From the NCBI RefSeq assembly GCF_006636215.1, contig NZ_VIFM01000107.1, forward strand, positions 1 to 35,101: a stretch of DNA of 35,101 nt. The letters run 5' to 3'. The DNA is from Myxococcus llanfairpwllgwyngyllgogerychwyrndrobwllllantysiliogogogochensis. GTDB taxonomy: Bacteria > Myxococcota > Myxococcia > Myxococcales > Myxococcaceae. The notes under the pieces were generated by a model. It had not been told where the DNA came from and searched no databases. It saw only the letters and a program-made list of their open reading frames with translations. Shown piece after piece: positions 16,539 through 24,388 of this stretch; within the stretch, counting starts at the first letter, position 1, and each line of letters opens with the position of its first letter. Both the position numbers and the translations under genes were made by a program.

Positions 16539-16821
16539 GTGCTGTTCCACGAAGGATGTCCGGCCCGGCGAGCATCATTCGGCGGCGAGCGCGGAAACGG
16601 AAGTCGCGGGGATGAAAATGATGAGCCCTCGCGGCCGAGGCGCGGAAAGCCCTGGGTTCCTGGCGCGAGGATTCTCGGTGGAGCGGAGCGCTGCCGCGTC
16701 ATGCGGGGCAGGCAGGCGCGAGCCACCCGCGCGCGTCGACTTCTTGCTGGAGGGACTCGCACGCGCGGTGAAGGAACGATTAGAGTTCAACTTCCAACAA
16801 CAGCGGTCCGGGGGGGCGAGG

Positions 16822-17703
16822 ATGTCTCACAGCAAGGTCACCGCGCGGAAGCTCACATCGGGCCTCGGATTGCCCACGGGCGAAGCCCACACCCTGGTCC
16901 TCAAGCGCCGCGCGGCCGTCGTGGTGGAGTTGGACGACCTCAACTTCCACTCCGGCAGCGCCGTGCTGCTGCCCGCGCCTCACGCGCGCGAGAACTGGCG
17001 CGAGGGCCACACGGGCGGACTGATGTGTGTCATCCGCGCGCTCGAGTATGCGCTGGAGAAGAAGCAGACGCTGCTCGTTGCAGGGCACACCGACAGCGTC
17101 GGAGGGGATGGCTCCAATCGCGCCTTGTCGAAGGCCCGCGCGCAGAACGTCCATGACTTCCTGACGGGCGACAAGGCGGGCTGGGCCTCCTCGTGCGCCG
17201 AGCACACGGTGCAGGACTACCAGACGGTCCTCACCTGGGTGGCGGACGAGTACGGCTGGAACTGCGACCCGGGTGGCATCGATGGCCAGCACGGAAAGCG
17301 CACGACGGCGGCGCTCGAGGCGTTCCGCAAGGCCGTGGAGGCCGCGCACGGCTCGAAGCCGCCGGACTCCCGCGCGCCGGGCGTGGAGGATTGGAAGGCC
17401 GTCTTCCAACTCTATGAGACGTATGTCGCGGGCCGCGTGGACCTGAAGGCCGCGCGGGGTGCGCTGAGCTTCGCCACGCCCGCGGTGCTCGGGTGCGGCG
17501 AGGACTGGCCCATCGAAGGCCAGGGCCAGGACAACCTTCGCTCCCAGGTCAACCGACGCGTGGAGCTGGTCTTCTTCGAGGAGCCGCCGCCGGACTTCTC
17601 GCGCCAGAGTCCTCCGGGCGCGCAGCTCTACGGGGCCCAGGGCGGCTACCAGCGCAGCTATCTGCCCATCACCCCGCGCCACACCTTCTTCTTCTCTGTC
17701 TGA
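16822..17703 (+). CDS. OmpA-family protein with inserted peptidoglycan-binding domain
   Basis: 293 residues from ATG 16822, after a G-rich Shine-Dalgarno. An OmpA-C-type peptidoglycan-binding domain begins with LNFHSGSAVLLP and continues with VAGHTDSVGGDGSNRALSKA (Gly88-Asp91 core). It closes with NRRVELVFFE (about residues 244-253). Between these parts, about residues 118-240 form an insertion that includes a PG_binding_1-like segment, GGIDGQHGKRTTAALEAFRK (about 151-170). There is no signal peptide, which is unusual for an OmpA protein and suggests it is not Sec-exported. It lies 36 bases before the multidomain hydrolase gene and probably starts the effector operon. A cell-wall-targeting component delivered with the hydrolase is an inference. 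Confidence 0.85.
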   Translation: MSHSKVTARKLTSGLGLPTGEAHTLVLKRRAAVVVELDDLNFHSGSAVLLPAPHARENWREGHTGGLMCVIRALEYALEKKQTLLVAGHTDSVGGDGSNRALSKARAQNVHDFLTGDKAGWASSCAEHTVQDYQTVLTWVADEYGWNCDPGGIDGQHGKRTTAALEAFRKAVEAAHGSKPPDSRAPGVEDWKAVFQLYETYVAGRVDLKAARGALSFATPAVLGCGEDWPIEGQGQDNLRSQVNRRVELVFFEEPPPDFSRQSPPGAQLYGAQGGYQRSYLPITPRHTFFFSV

Positions 17704-17739
17704 GGCGGCCGTCCTGCCCTCAGCTCGCGTGGAGCCATC

Positions 17740-20412
17740 ATGCCCGTTCCGGAAGTCCTGAGACTCTACGGACGTACCGATGTGTTGACCGCGGTGGGAG
17801 ACCAGCAGCCGCCCACCAGCACTCCGGCCTGGAACGCGGCGACGCGCCACCGGAACGTCACGCGGACCATCACCCTGCACTACACCCACGGCTGGGTGGC
17901 GGGGAACTGGCAGGCGCCCGCCACGGATTGGTACGGCGCCACCTTCAACATCGACCTGGATGGGACGCTGTTCCAGTGCGAGGAGATGATTGTCCGCACC
18001 AACCACGTGGGCGGTGCGCCCGACTTCTCCGGGCAGTACAGCTTCGTCAACCTCACGTCCATCGGCGTGGAGCTGGCGCGCTTCGGCAAGATTCAGCAGG
18101 GCCCCGCGCTCTACAGCGTCAATGGCTATCCCGGCATCGACTTCCAGACCGTGACGACCTTCCCGGACGAGTGTAATTACAGCACCCATCCGGGCTCGAA
18201 GACGGGCGGCACGCGCCGGTACAAGCTGGGCAAAATCAATGGCGGGACGGTGCTCCAGAGCACCAGCGCCAGCCGCTCCTACTACTACATCAAGGTCGCG
18301 ACGTTCGACGACGAGCGCAATGACAACCGCGCCACGTACCCGCTGGACGTGCTCTTCACCGAGGAGCAGTACCAGACGCTGGTGAAGTGGGCGAAGTGCA
18401 TGTGCGAGATGAATCGCATCCCGAAGGCCTTCCTGCTGCATCCGGCCACCGGCGTCGAGCAACCCTGGATTGATGTCCAGGACCTCATCGAGCTCAACAC
18501 ACCCGCGGTGCTCCAGAACAAGGAGCGGGTGCGCTCCTTCCAGGGAATCATCGGGCACAACAACATCCAGGCGGACCGCTCGGACCCGGGCGCGTCCATG
18601 GACTTCTACCGGCTCAAGCGCGGCGTCAGCGACGAGTGGTGGTACCCCGTCAACCTGGACGACACGACGCGGGCGCTGAACTACCTTGAGACGGCGCGCT
18701 CCGCCGACTACATCGCGATGACGGCGTACAACGTCGCAAGCCGTCGCGTGGACTACTTCACCGAATGCGAGGGCACGGGCGGCGGCTACTTCCCGGTAGG
18801 CCTCAATCGCTTGTGGCACGGCGGCATCCACCTCCCCTCGGGGGAGAACGCGAGGCCCGTCTATGCCATGGCCAACGGCCGCATCGTCGCCGCGCGGGTC
18901 GTCAACGGGCTGGTGCAGGGAGTCGAGCCTCGCTACAGCCGCTGCTTCGTGCTCGTGCGTCATGAAGTACACGTGCGCGAGGACGCGAACCGCGAGGGGG
19001 AAATCGACTACGGGGCGGACTCCACGGAGACCGTCTATTCGCTCTACATGCACCTGCGACCGGAGGTGATTGCACGCAGCGACGCGGGGGCCGCGGTGGT
19101 CGACTACGCGGCGCATCCGGACTGGCTCAATCACTACTTCATCGACCATCCGACGGACCAGGCGCCCGACAACGGCGACATCTTCTATCCCGACCAGACC
19201 GTGCTGCTCAGTGACCTGGTGGGCCACTCGGGCACGTACATCACCGGGATGGATGCCACCGGGCCCGTGTATGGGCCCACGGTGCATGTGGAGGTCTTCA
19301 CCACCGCGGACGTGTCCCGGTTCGCCGACAGCCCGTGGGTGGATGCGGCCAACCGGATGGAGGACACCACGGAGGACCTGGTCTGTGATTTGCCCGCGCT
19401 GGATGACTGGCTCCAGGGGCGGGGTTATCCGCCCATCACCCAGGTCGATGTCCGCACGGCGGTGAGTGACTTGCGCCAGGTGGCCGTGCGCTTCCGCAGC
19501 GAGTGGAGCCTGCAGACGCGTGAGCAGCTCACGCAGACCATCGTCGTGGGGCAGCCGGCCGTCGAGGTGGCGCTGACGCAGGCGCTCACCAACGAGCAGT
19601 GGGAGGCGAGCATCCGGCCCCTGTGCTTCCACACGGACATGCAGGGCGTCGCCACCGAGGCTGTCATCGGGCCCTTCCTGGGCGACTCGCATGTCTGGCA
19701 CCTGCACCCGCTCGTGTTCATGCAGTGGATGAACGAGCGCGTCGCGCGGCATGAGCAGATTCTCCGCTCCCAGGACAAGACGCGTGGACAGGTGACGAGC
19801 ACCATCGCAGTGGAGAACGGGTACGTGGTGCGCTTCGTGAACCCCGTCCCCTCCGTGGCGCCGCCCCAGGGATACGCGGAGGTCCGGTGGAACGACAATC
19901 TCTACGAAGTCACCGTGGACCGGCTCTGTGATTTGACGGCACTGGCCGCGGCGCCGCAGCAGACGACGCGCTTCCGGATGCGCCTGCTGGATGCCCTGGA
20001 GATGATCAACGACCGCCAGCACGGCGTCACGGTGCTGCTGAGCCATGTGGCGGTGGAGGTCAACGCGCTGAGCGCTCGGGCGGGACGGCACCTCGCGGGG
20101 AACGCGGTGGATGTCCGCCCTGGTAACGGCACCACGGTGGCGGCCTGGTACGAGTTCATCCAGACGGTGCGGCGCGTGGTGACGTATCTGAACAACCGCG
20201 AGGGCGTGGGCTCGGTGGAGATGGAGATGTTGCAGGACGCCGACGGTGCGACCCGACCCCAGGTGGACGCGACGGCCAACAGCCGGGAGTGGCTGACGCG
20301 GCTGCTCGCGGCGACGGCCGCCACGGATGCGCAGTTGACGGCCGTCACGCCCGGGTTCGCGACGCTCCAGGCGGAGCTGGGGCAGATGCGGCTCCACCTG
20401 CACGCGCCTTGA
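17740..20412 (+). CDS. Multidomain peptidoglycan hydrolase (Amidase_2 + M23-like + M15-like)
   Basis: 890 residues with three regions resembling unrelated cell-wall hydrolases. (1) N-acetylmuramoyl-L-alanine amidase (Amidase_2): zinc site LHYTHG (His47/His50), GVELARFG, GHNNIQ (His273) and DPGASMDF (Asp282). (2) M23/LytM-like, about residues 350-520: HGGIH (His360/His364, where the family has H-x-G-x-D), YSLYMHL (His438) and GPTVHVEV (His516, where the family has HLHFE, so the first His is Thr). (3) M15-like: RHLAGNAVDV (His784, Asp791), matching the HxxGxAxD zinc motif; the usual downstream WH motif is not seen. Only the amidase looks clearly intact. There is no signal peptide, so a contractile system or lysis is the likely export route. 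Flanked by the OmpA-type gene and a lipoprotein gene. Confidence 0.85.
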   Translation: MPVPEVLRLYGRTDVLTAVGDQQPPTSTPAWNAATRHRNVTRTITLHYTHGWVAGNWQAPATDWYGATFNIDLDGTLFQCEEMIVRTNHVGGAPDFSGQYSFVNLTSIGVELARFGKIQQGPALYSVNGYPGIDFQTVTTFPDECNYSTHPGSKTGGTRRYKLGKINGGTVLQSTSASRSYYYIKVATFDDERNDNRATYPLDVLFTEEQYQTLVKWAKCMCEMNRIPKAFLLHPATGVEQPWIDVQDLIELNTPAVLQNKERVRSFQGIIGHNNIQADRSDPGASMDFYRLKRGVSDEWWYPVNLDDTTRALNYLETARSADYIAMTAYNVASRRVDYFTECEGTGGGYFPVGLNRLWHGGIHLPSGENARPVYAMANGRIVAARVVNGLVQGVEPRYSRCFVLVRHEVHVREDANREGEIDYGADSTETVYSLYMHLRPEVIARSDAGAAVVDYAAHPDWLNHYFIDHPTDQAPDNGDIFYPDQTVLLSDLVGHSGTYITGMDATGPVYGPTVHVEVFTTADVSRFADSPWVDAANRMEDTTEDLVCDLPALDDWLQGRGYPPITQVDVRTAVSDLRQVAVRFRSEWSLQTREQLTQTIVVGQPAVEVALTQALTNEQWEASIRPLCFHTDMQGVATEAVIGPFLGDSHVWHLHPLVFMQWMNERVARHEQILRSQDKTRGQVTSTIAVENGYVVRFVNPVPSVAPPQGYAEVRWNDNLYEVTVDRLCDLTALAAAPQQTTRFRMRLLDALEMINDRQHGVTVLLSHVAVEVNALSARAGRHLAGNAVDVRPGNGTTVAAWYEFIQTVRRVVTYLNNREGVGSVEMEMLQDADGATRPQVDATANSREWLTRLLAATAATDAQLTAVTPGFATLQAELGQMRLHLHAP

Positions 20413-20547
20413 GGTCGGTGACAAGATGGTTCCCATGAGCGCGAGCCAGGAACGACAACGCCCCGAGTGGGGGCCGTCACGGCGGGTGGTTCCGTGCCGG
20501 CGGCCCGGCGCAATCCCGAGTCGCTCTGGAGTCGAGGGAGGTCGTCC

Positions 20548-22065
20548 ATGGGGCGTCGGGTGAGTGTGGTTTCGCGAGGGGCGGGTCGTCTGTGGGAGGG
20601 CATGGCGTTGCGTCTGGCGCTGGGGTGGATGGTGGCGGTGCTTCCGCTACTGACCGGTGCCTGTCGGCAGGCGGCCGCCGCTGAATCGTCCTCGACGACG
20701 CCAGGGCTTCAGCAGCGGACCTCGGTGGCGACGCCTGGCACCGCGCCGTCCACGTCGGCGCCAGTGGTTCAGCCGCGAACCGTGGGGACGTCGCTTGCCG
20801 GCGCGACCACGGGTGCGGTGCCTTCACCAACCGTGGGGACCTCATCCTCCGCCCCGTCCTCTCCATCCCCAGCGGGCCCGGCGCTGCTCGGTGTGAACCC
20901 CGCGCAGGCCCTCCAGGACACGGAGTCGGCGCTGCAGCCCGTGCGCGCGGCTGTCGGACGCAAGGACTTCATCGCGGCGGCACGGGACATCGAAGCGCTG
21001 CTCCAGGCGGACCTGCCGCGCTTTGTCTCCCTCTGGGCGACGGACCCGGGGCTCGCGCCGCTGCGTGACAGCGAGCCGGGACGGGCGTTGGCCGCGCGGC
21101 TGCCTCGGCTCGAGGCTTCCTGGCGGACCGCGCTGACACAGGGGCTTCCCGTGGTGTGGTGGAAGCCCGCGGCGCCACGGAGCGAGGAGGGCGATGACTC
21201 GGGAGCGTTCACGACGCCGCCTCCCGCGTTGCTCCGCGCGGGCGTCTATCTGCCCAAGCAGGGCCGCTTCGTGCCGGCGGGACCGCTGGAGCCCGGCGCC
21301 ATCACCGCGCGCCTGTCGACCGACCGCGCGAGTGTGCTGCTGGTCCGAGGGGCACTGGGGTTGGGCCTGACGTCGATGCTCACGGACCTGGAGGTGAGCG
21401 TCCGTGATGCCGTCACAGGGAGCCCGATGACTCCCGTGCGGAGCCCCACTCCGGACTATCGCGGCCCCCAGGCGCTCCAGTGGAGCGAAGTCCGAGGCAA
21501 GTGGGCCTTCCGCGTCCAGAACGGTGACCAGACCAATCCCACACAACCCCAGTTCAGTGGGTGGCGTGACGTGGCCACTGAGAGCGGTCATCGCAATCGT
21601 TCCGTGTCGGCCCAGGGTGAACTGGTCTCCGAGGGCTCGGTGCTCATCGGGTTCCCCGACGGCTGGATGAGGGACGGGGGGAAACTCGTCGAGCAGTCGA
21701 CGCAGCGGAGCATCCCGCACGACACCGTGCCGGCGAAGCACCCCTTCCTCCAGGCCGTGACGGTGGGTGACGCGCTCTGGATATCGTCCGTGGAGTCCTG
21801 GTGCGATGCCTCGACGCCGGAGCCGACGAGCATCCTGCGCCATGTCGTGGAACGCGTCGCTCGCGACAACAAGCGCGTGCGAATCCATGAAGGGCCGGGT
21901 GGCGCCTCGCTGATGCCGCTGCCGGACGGGGGCCTCATCGTCCAGGTCGACAAGGAGGCGCGGCTGTTGCCAGCGAACGTGACGACGTGGAAGGCCGCGA
22001 CGGCCTTGCCGGAAGGCGTGCTCCTGACCACGCCGCTCCAGCCCAAGGTCTGTCACGCGCTCTGA
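20548..22065 (+). CDS. Lipoprotein of unknown function, possible immunity partner
   Basis: About 505 residues. ATG 20548 is chosen for the GAGGGAGG ending 6 bases upstream. The signal region carries a basic N-terminus, a hydrophobic core and the lipobox LTGAC at about residue 39. A Ser/Thr/Pro/Ala-rich linker of about 85 residues with repeated R-T-V-G-T-S-like units leads to a C-terminal globular region (about residues 125-505), rich in Trp-containing strands (VVWWKP, GKWAFRVQN, DGWMRDG). I recognise no family. It lies 135 bases after the multidomain hydrolase gene, on the same strand. A lipoprotein beside a secreted peptidoglycan hydrolase is often its immunity protein, but the size is large and the link is inferred. 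Confidence 0.75.
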   Translation: MGRRVSVVSRGAGRLWEGMALRLALGWMVAVLPLLTGACRQAAAAESSSTTPGLQQRTSVATPGTAPSTSAPVVQPRTVGTSLAGATTGAVPSPTVGTSSSAPSSPSPAGPALLGVNPAQALQDTESALQPVRAAVGRKDFIAAARDIEALLQADLPRFVSLWATDPGLAPLRDSEPGRALAARLPRLEASWRTALTQGLPVVWWKPAAPRSEEGDDSGAFTTPPPALLRAGVYLPKQGRFVPAGPLEPGAITARLSTDRASVLLVRGALGLGLTSMLTDLEVSVRDAVTGSPMTPVRSPTPDYRGPQALQWSEVRGKWAFRVQNGDQTNPTQPQFSGWRDVATESGHRNRSVSAQGELVSEGSVLIGFPDGWMRDGGKLVEQSTQRSIPHDTVPAKHPFLQAVTVGDALWISSVESWCDASTPEPTSILRHVVERVARDNKRVRIHEGPGGASLMPLPDGGLIVQVDKEARLLPANVTTWKAATALPEGVLLTTPLQPKVCHAL

Positions 22066-22297
22066 CGCCGTCCTCGGTGAGTGTCACGGCAATGGACCCT
22101 TCGGGGGAGAGTCCCGAGGCGGTAACAGGTCCATGCCGTGCGGCGGGGGCTGCGACGGCGCAGTCACCACGTCGGTTGGTTGGGAATCGATCAGTCCGTC
22201 TCCAGGGACGTGTCAGGCTGGGGCACCTGTCTGATGACCTGACGGGCGCGTCGGTAGGTTGCCATATCGACGGCGCCGTTCTCGCGGGGGCCGGTCG

Positions 22298-23308
22298 ATG
22301 TGGGTACTCGCCAACAAGACGCCCTATGCCGCGCAGCGCTGCTTCGCGCGCGACCGCCATGGTGCCGAGACGTGGGTGGTCATCGTCAAGGGGACGTTCC
22401 AGATAGCGCCGGATGGCTCGACTCCCCTCGCGTCCCATCAGGAGCCGGTGTGTCTGGAGCCTCGCTACCGGGGGGAGCCGGGCAAGTCGAGCCTCCTGCA
22501 TGAGTCGGACCTGGAGCATGACAAGCCCACGACCGATGTCCTGCTACATGGACACGCCCACGCTCCACGAGGACGCGCGGTCACCGAACTGGACGTGGGC
22601 TTCCGGGTCGGGCGCCTCACCAAGATGCTGCGCGTCTTTGGAGATCGACGTTGGCGCAGCAGATTGGGCATGACGCTGGAAGCAGCGCGGCCCTTCCTCC
22701 AGATGCCACTGACGTATGAGCGAGCCTTCGGGGGCGTGGATGCCGCCGCGGCGCGACCTGCTTCGTCCTGGGAGTCGCGCAACCCGGTGGGCGTGGGCTT
22801 CGCCGTCGAGGCGCGACACCTGGAAGGACATCAGGCTCCCAATGTCGAGCTGCCTTCCATGCTCATCCGCTCATGGAGGGACCGCCCCAGGCCCGCGGGC
22901 ATGGGACCCGTGGCGCGGGATTGGTCTCCAAGACGCGAACTGGCGGGAACGTTCGATTCGAAGTGGGAGCAGGACCGGCAGCCCCTGCTTCCCGTCGACT
23001 TCAACGACCACTTCCGACAGTGCGCGCCGGAGGACCAGCAGACGGCGGAACCCCTGAGAGGGGGCGAGCCGGTCGCCTTGTTGAACCTGACGACAGATGG
23101 TGAGCTGCGCTTCACGCTGCCCCGTGTGTGGCTGACGTTCCGGACCCGACTGGGCCGAGAAGATGTCGAGCATCGCGCTCGGATGCACACCGTCATCCTC
23201 GAGCCAGATGCTCGTCGCGTCGTCATCGTGTGGGGCACCTCCCTGCGGTGCCATGGACGGGAGCATCAGCTCGAGCGCACCGTCATTCGAGAGAAGCCCT
23301 TCATGTGA
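22298..23308 (+). CDS. DUF2169 protein (effector adaptor/chaperone)
   Basis: 336 residues from ATG 22298 (MWVLANKTPYAAQ). Family landmarks run in order: VVIVKGTF, YERAFGGVD, NPVGVGF, PAGMGPVARDWSPR, AGTFDSKW and LPVDFNDHF with the DQQ segment. This is DUF2169. In Agrobacterium tumefaciens a DUF2169 protein (Atu3641) is needed to load the DUF4150-containing DNase effector Tde2 on the type VI spike. The same gene pair occurs here (the DUF4150 toxin begins at 24389), so an adaptor/chaperone role is a strong inference. Its stop overlaps the next start by 4 bases (ATGTGA/GTGA), indicating translational coupling. Confidence 0.92.
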   Translation: MWVLANKTPYAAQRCFARDRHGAETWVVIVKGTFQIAPDGSTPLASHQEPVCLEPRYRGEPGKSSLLHESDLEHDKPTTDVLLHGHAHAPRGRAVTELDVGFRVGRLTKMLRVFGDRRWRSRLGMTLEAARPFLQMPLTYERAFGGVDAAAARPASSWESRNPVGVGFAVEARHLEGHQAPNVELPSMLIRSWRDRPRPAGMGPVARDWSPRRELAGTFDSKWEQDRQPLLPVDFNDHFRQCAPEDQQTAEPLRGGEPVALLNLTTDGELRFTLPRVWLTFRTRLGREDVEHRARMHTVILEPDARRVVIVWGTSLRCHGREHQLERTVIREKPFM

Positions 23309-24384
23309 GTCACCGCGACATGGACACCGGACCTCGAAGTCATGTTGTCGCATCGGGCGCCTGCACGGCCATTGGCGACAGCTCGCCCATGACATCGGCA
23401 TCGGCTCGGGCTCGCATTTGTCGCTTCCGGGAGCACTCCTACCTGCGCGACCGCGTGGGCGAGCCCATGGTCTTGTCCGGAGCCTCATATCTTCCACAGA
23501 CGCTGACCGGCGTAGAGCGATACCTCGCGCTCGCTGCTCCCGCTCTCGAGGAGGCCCTGGTTCCCCTCCAGAAGGTCCTCCCAGGGCATTCCGTTCCCTG
23601 CTTCCTGGGGCTTCCATCGCCGCGTCCCGGGCTCCCCGAGGACCTCTCGGCCCAGATGATGCGCGAACTCCCGAGGCGACTCTCCTCGCCACGTTCAATC
23701 CAGCGGGTGGAGGCGTTCACGCAGGGGCATGCCGCGGGGTTGATGGCGCTGGAGAAGGCTCATGCCTCCATCTGCCGGGGAGAGGTGGAGTGGTGCGTGG
23801 CGGGAGGCGTGGAGAGCTGGCTGGAGGCGGAGACCCTGGAGTGGCTCGATGCCCGAGAACAGCTCAAGTCCTCCATCCACCGCTGGGGCTTCATCCCCGG
23901 AGAGGGCGCCGCGTTCTGCCTGCTGGCTTCCGGCCGGGCGTTGCGCCGCGCGAAGCTGACCGCTCAGGTGGATGTGCTGTCGGCCACGTCGGTGAAGGAC
24001 GTCCATGGCGCCGGCCTGGACTCGGTCTGTGTAGGGGAGGCCCTGACTCAGGCGCTGCGCACCATCCTCCAGGTGCTTCCTCCCGAGGTCCGCGTGGACC
24101 AGGTGGCTTGCGACTTGAACGGTCAGCGGCATCGCACGGACGAGTATGGGTTCACCGTGGCGAGGCTGGGCGCCCGCTTCCGTGACGCGACGGATGTCTG
24201 GACCCCGGCGGACTGCTGGGGGGACGTCGGGGCGGCTTCGGGGCCGCTCCTCGTCAATCTGGTGGCGGCCTCGGGACAGCGCCGCTGGGCAAAGGGGCCC
24301 CGGGCCGTGGTGTGGGCCCGTTCCGAGGGCGCTGAGCGGAGCGCGGCACTCCTCCAACTTCCCGCTTCAGAGCGGCAGGGTTGA
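23305..24384 (+). CDS. Ketosynthase/thiolase-fold protein, apparently inactive
   Basis: 359 residues, starting GTG at 23305 inside the DUF2169 stop (ATG 23320 is an alternative). The fold is that of beta-ketoacyl-ACP synthases: FTQGHAAGLMALEKA, VAGGVESW, WGFIPGEGAAF and GDVGAASGPLLV sit where KAS enzymes have the nucleophile, the AGG loop, GEGA and the GH-xx-GAAG motif. The catalytic residues appear replaced: Cys by His142, the first His by Asn272 (DLNGQR) and the second His by Asp307 (WGDVGAA). It should therefore not condense acyl chains. Thiolase-like proteins recur beside DUF2169/DUF4150 toxins, which points to a structural or loading role in effector handling. It ends 4 bases before the toxin gene. 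Confidence 0.85.
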   Translation: MSHRDMDTGPRSHVVASGACTAIGDSSPMTSASARARICRFREHSYLRDRVGEPMVLSGASYLPQTLTGVERYLALAAPALEEALVPLQKVLPGHSVPCFLGLPSPRPGLPEDLSAQMMRELPRRLSSPRSIQRVEAFTQGHAAGLMALEKAHASICRGEVEWCVAGGVESWLEAETLEWLDAREQLKSSIHRWGFIPGEGAAFCLLASGRALRRAKLTAQVDVLSATSVKDVHGAGLDSVCVGEALTQALRTILQVLPPEVRVDQVACDLNGQRHRTDEYGFTVARLGARFRDATDVWTPADCWGDVGAASGPLLVNLVAASGQRRWAKGPRAVVWARSEGAERSAALLQLPASERQG

Positions 24385-24388
24385 ACGC

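Noticed and set aside
16780..20436. 1218-codon open frame on the minus strand, opposite the hydrolase genes
   Set aside because: It mirrors two well-supported genes, is extremely rich in Arg/His/Val and has no domain. Such antisense frames arise from strong G/C third-position bias.
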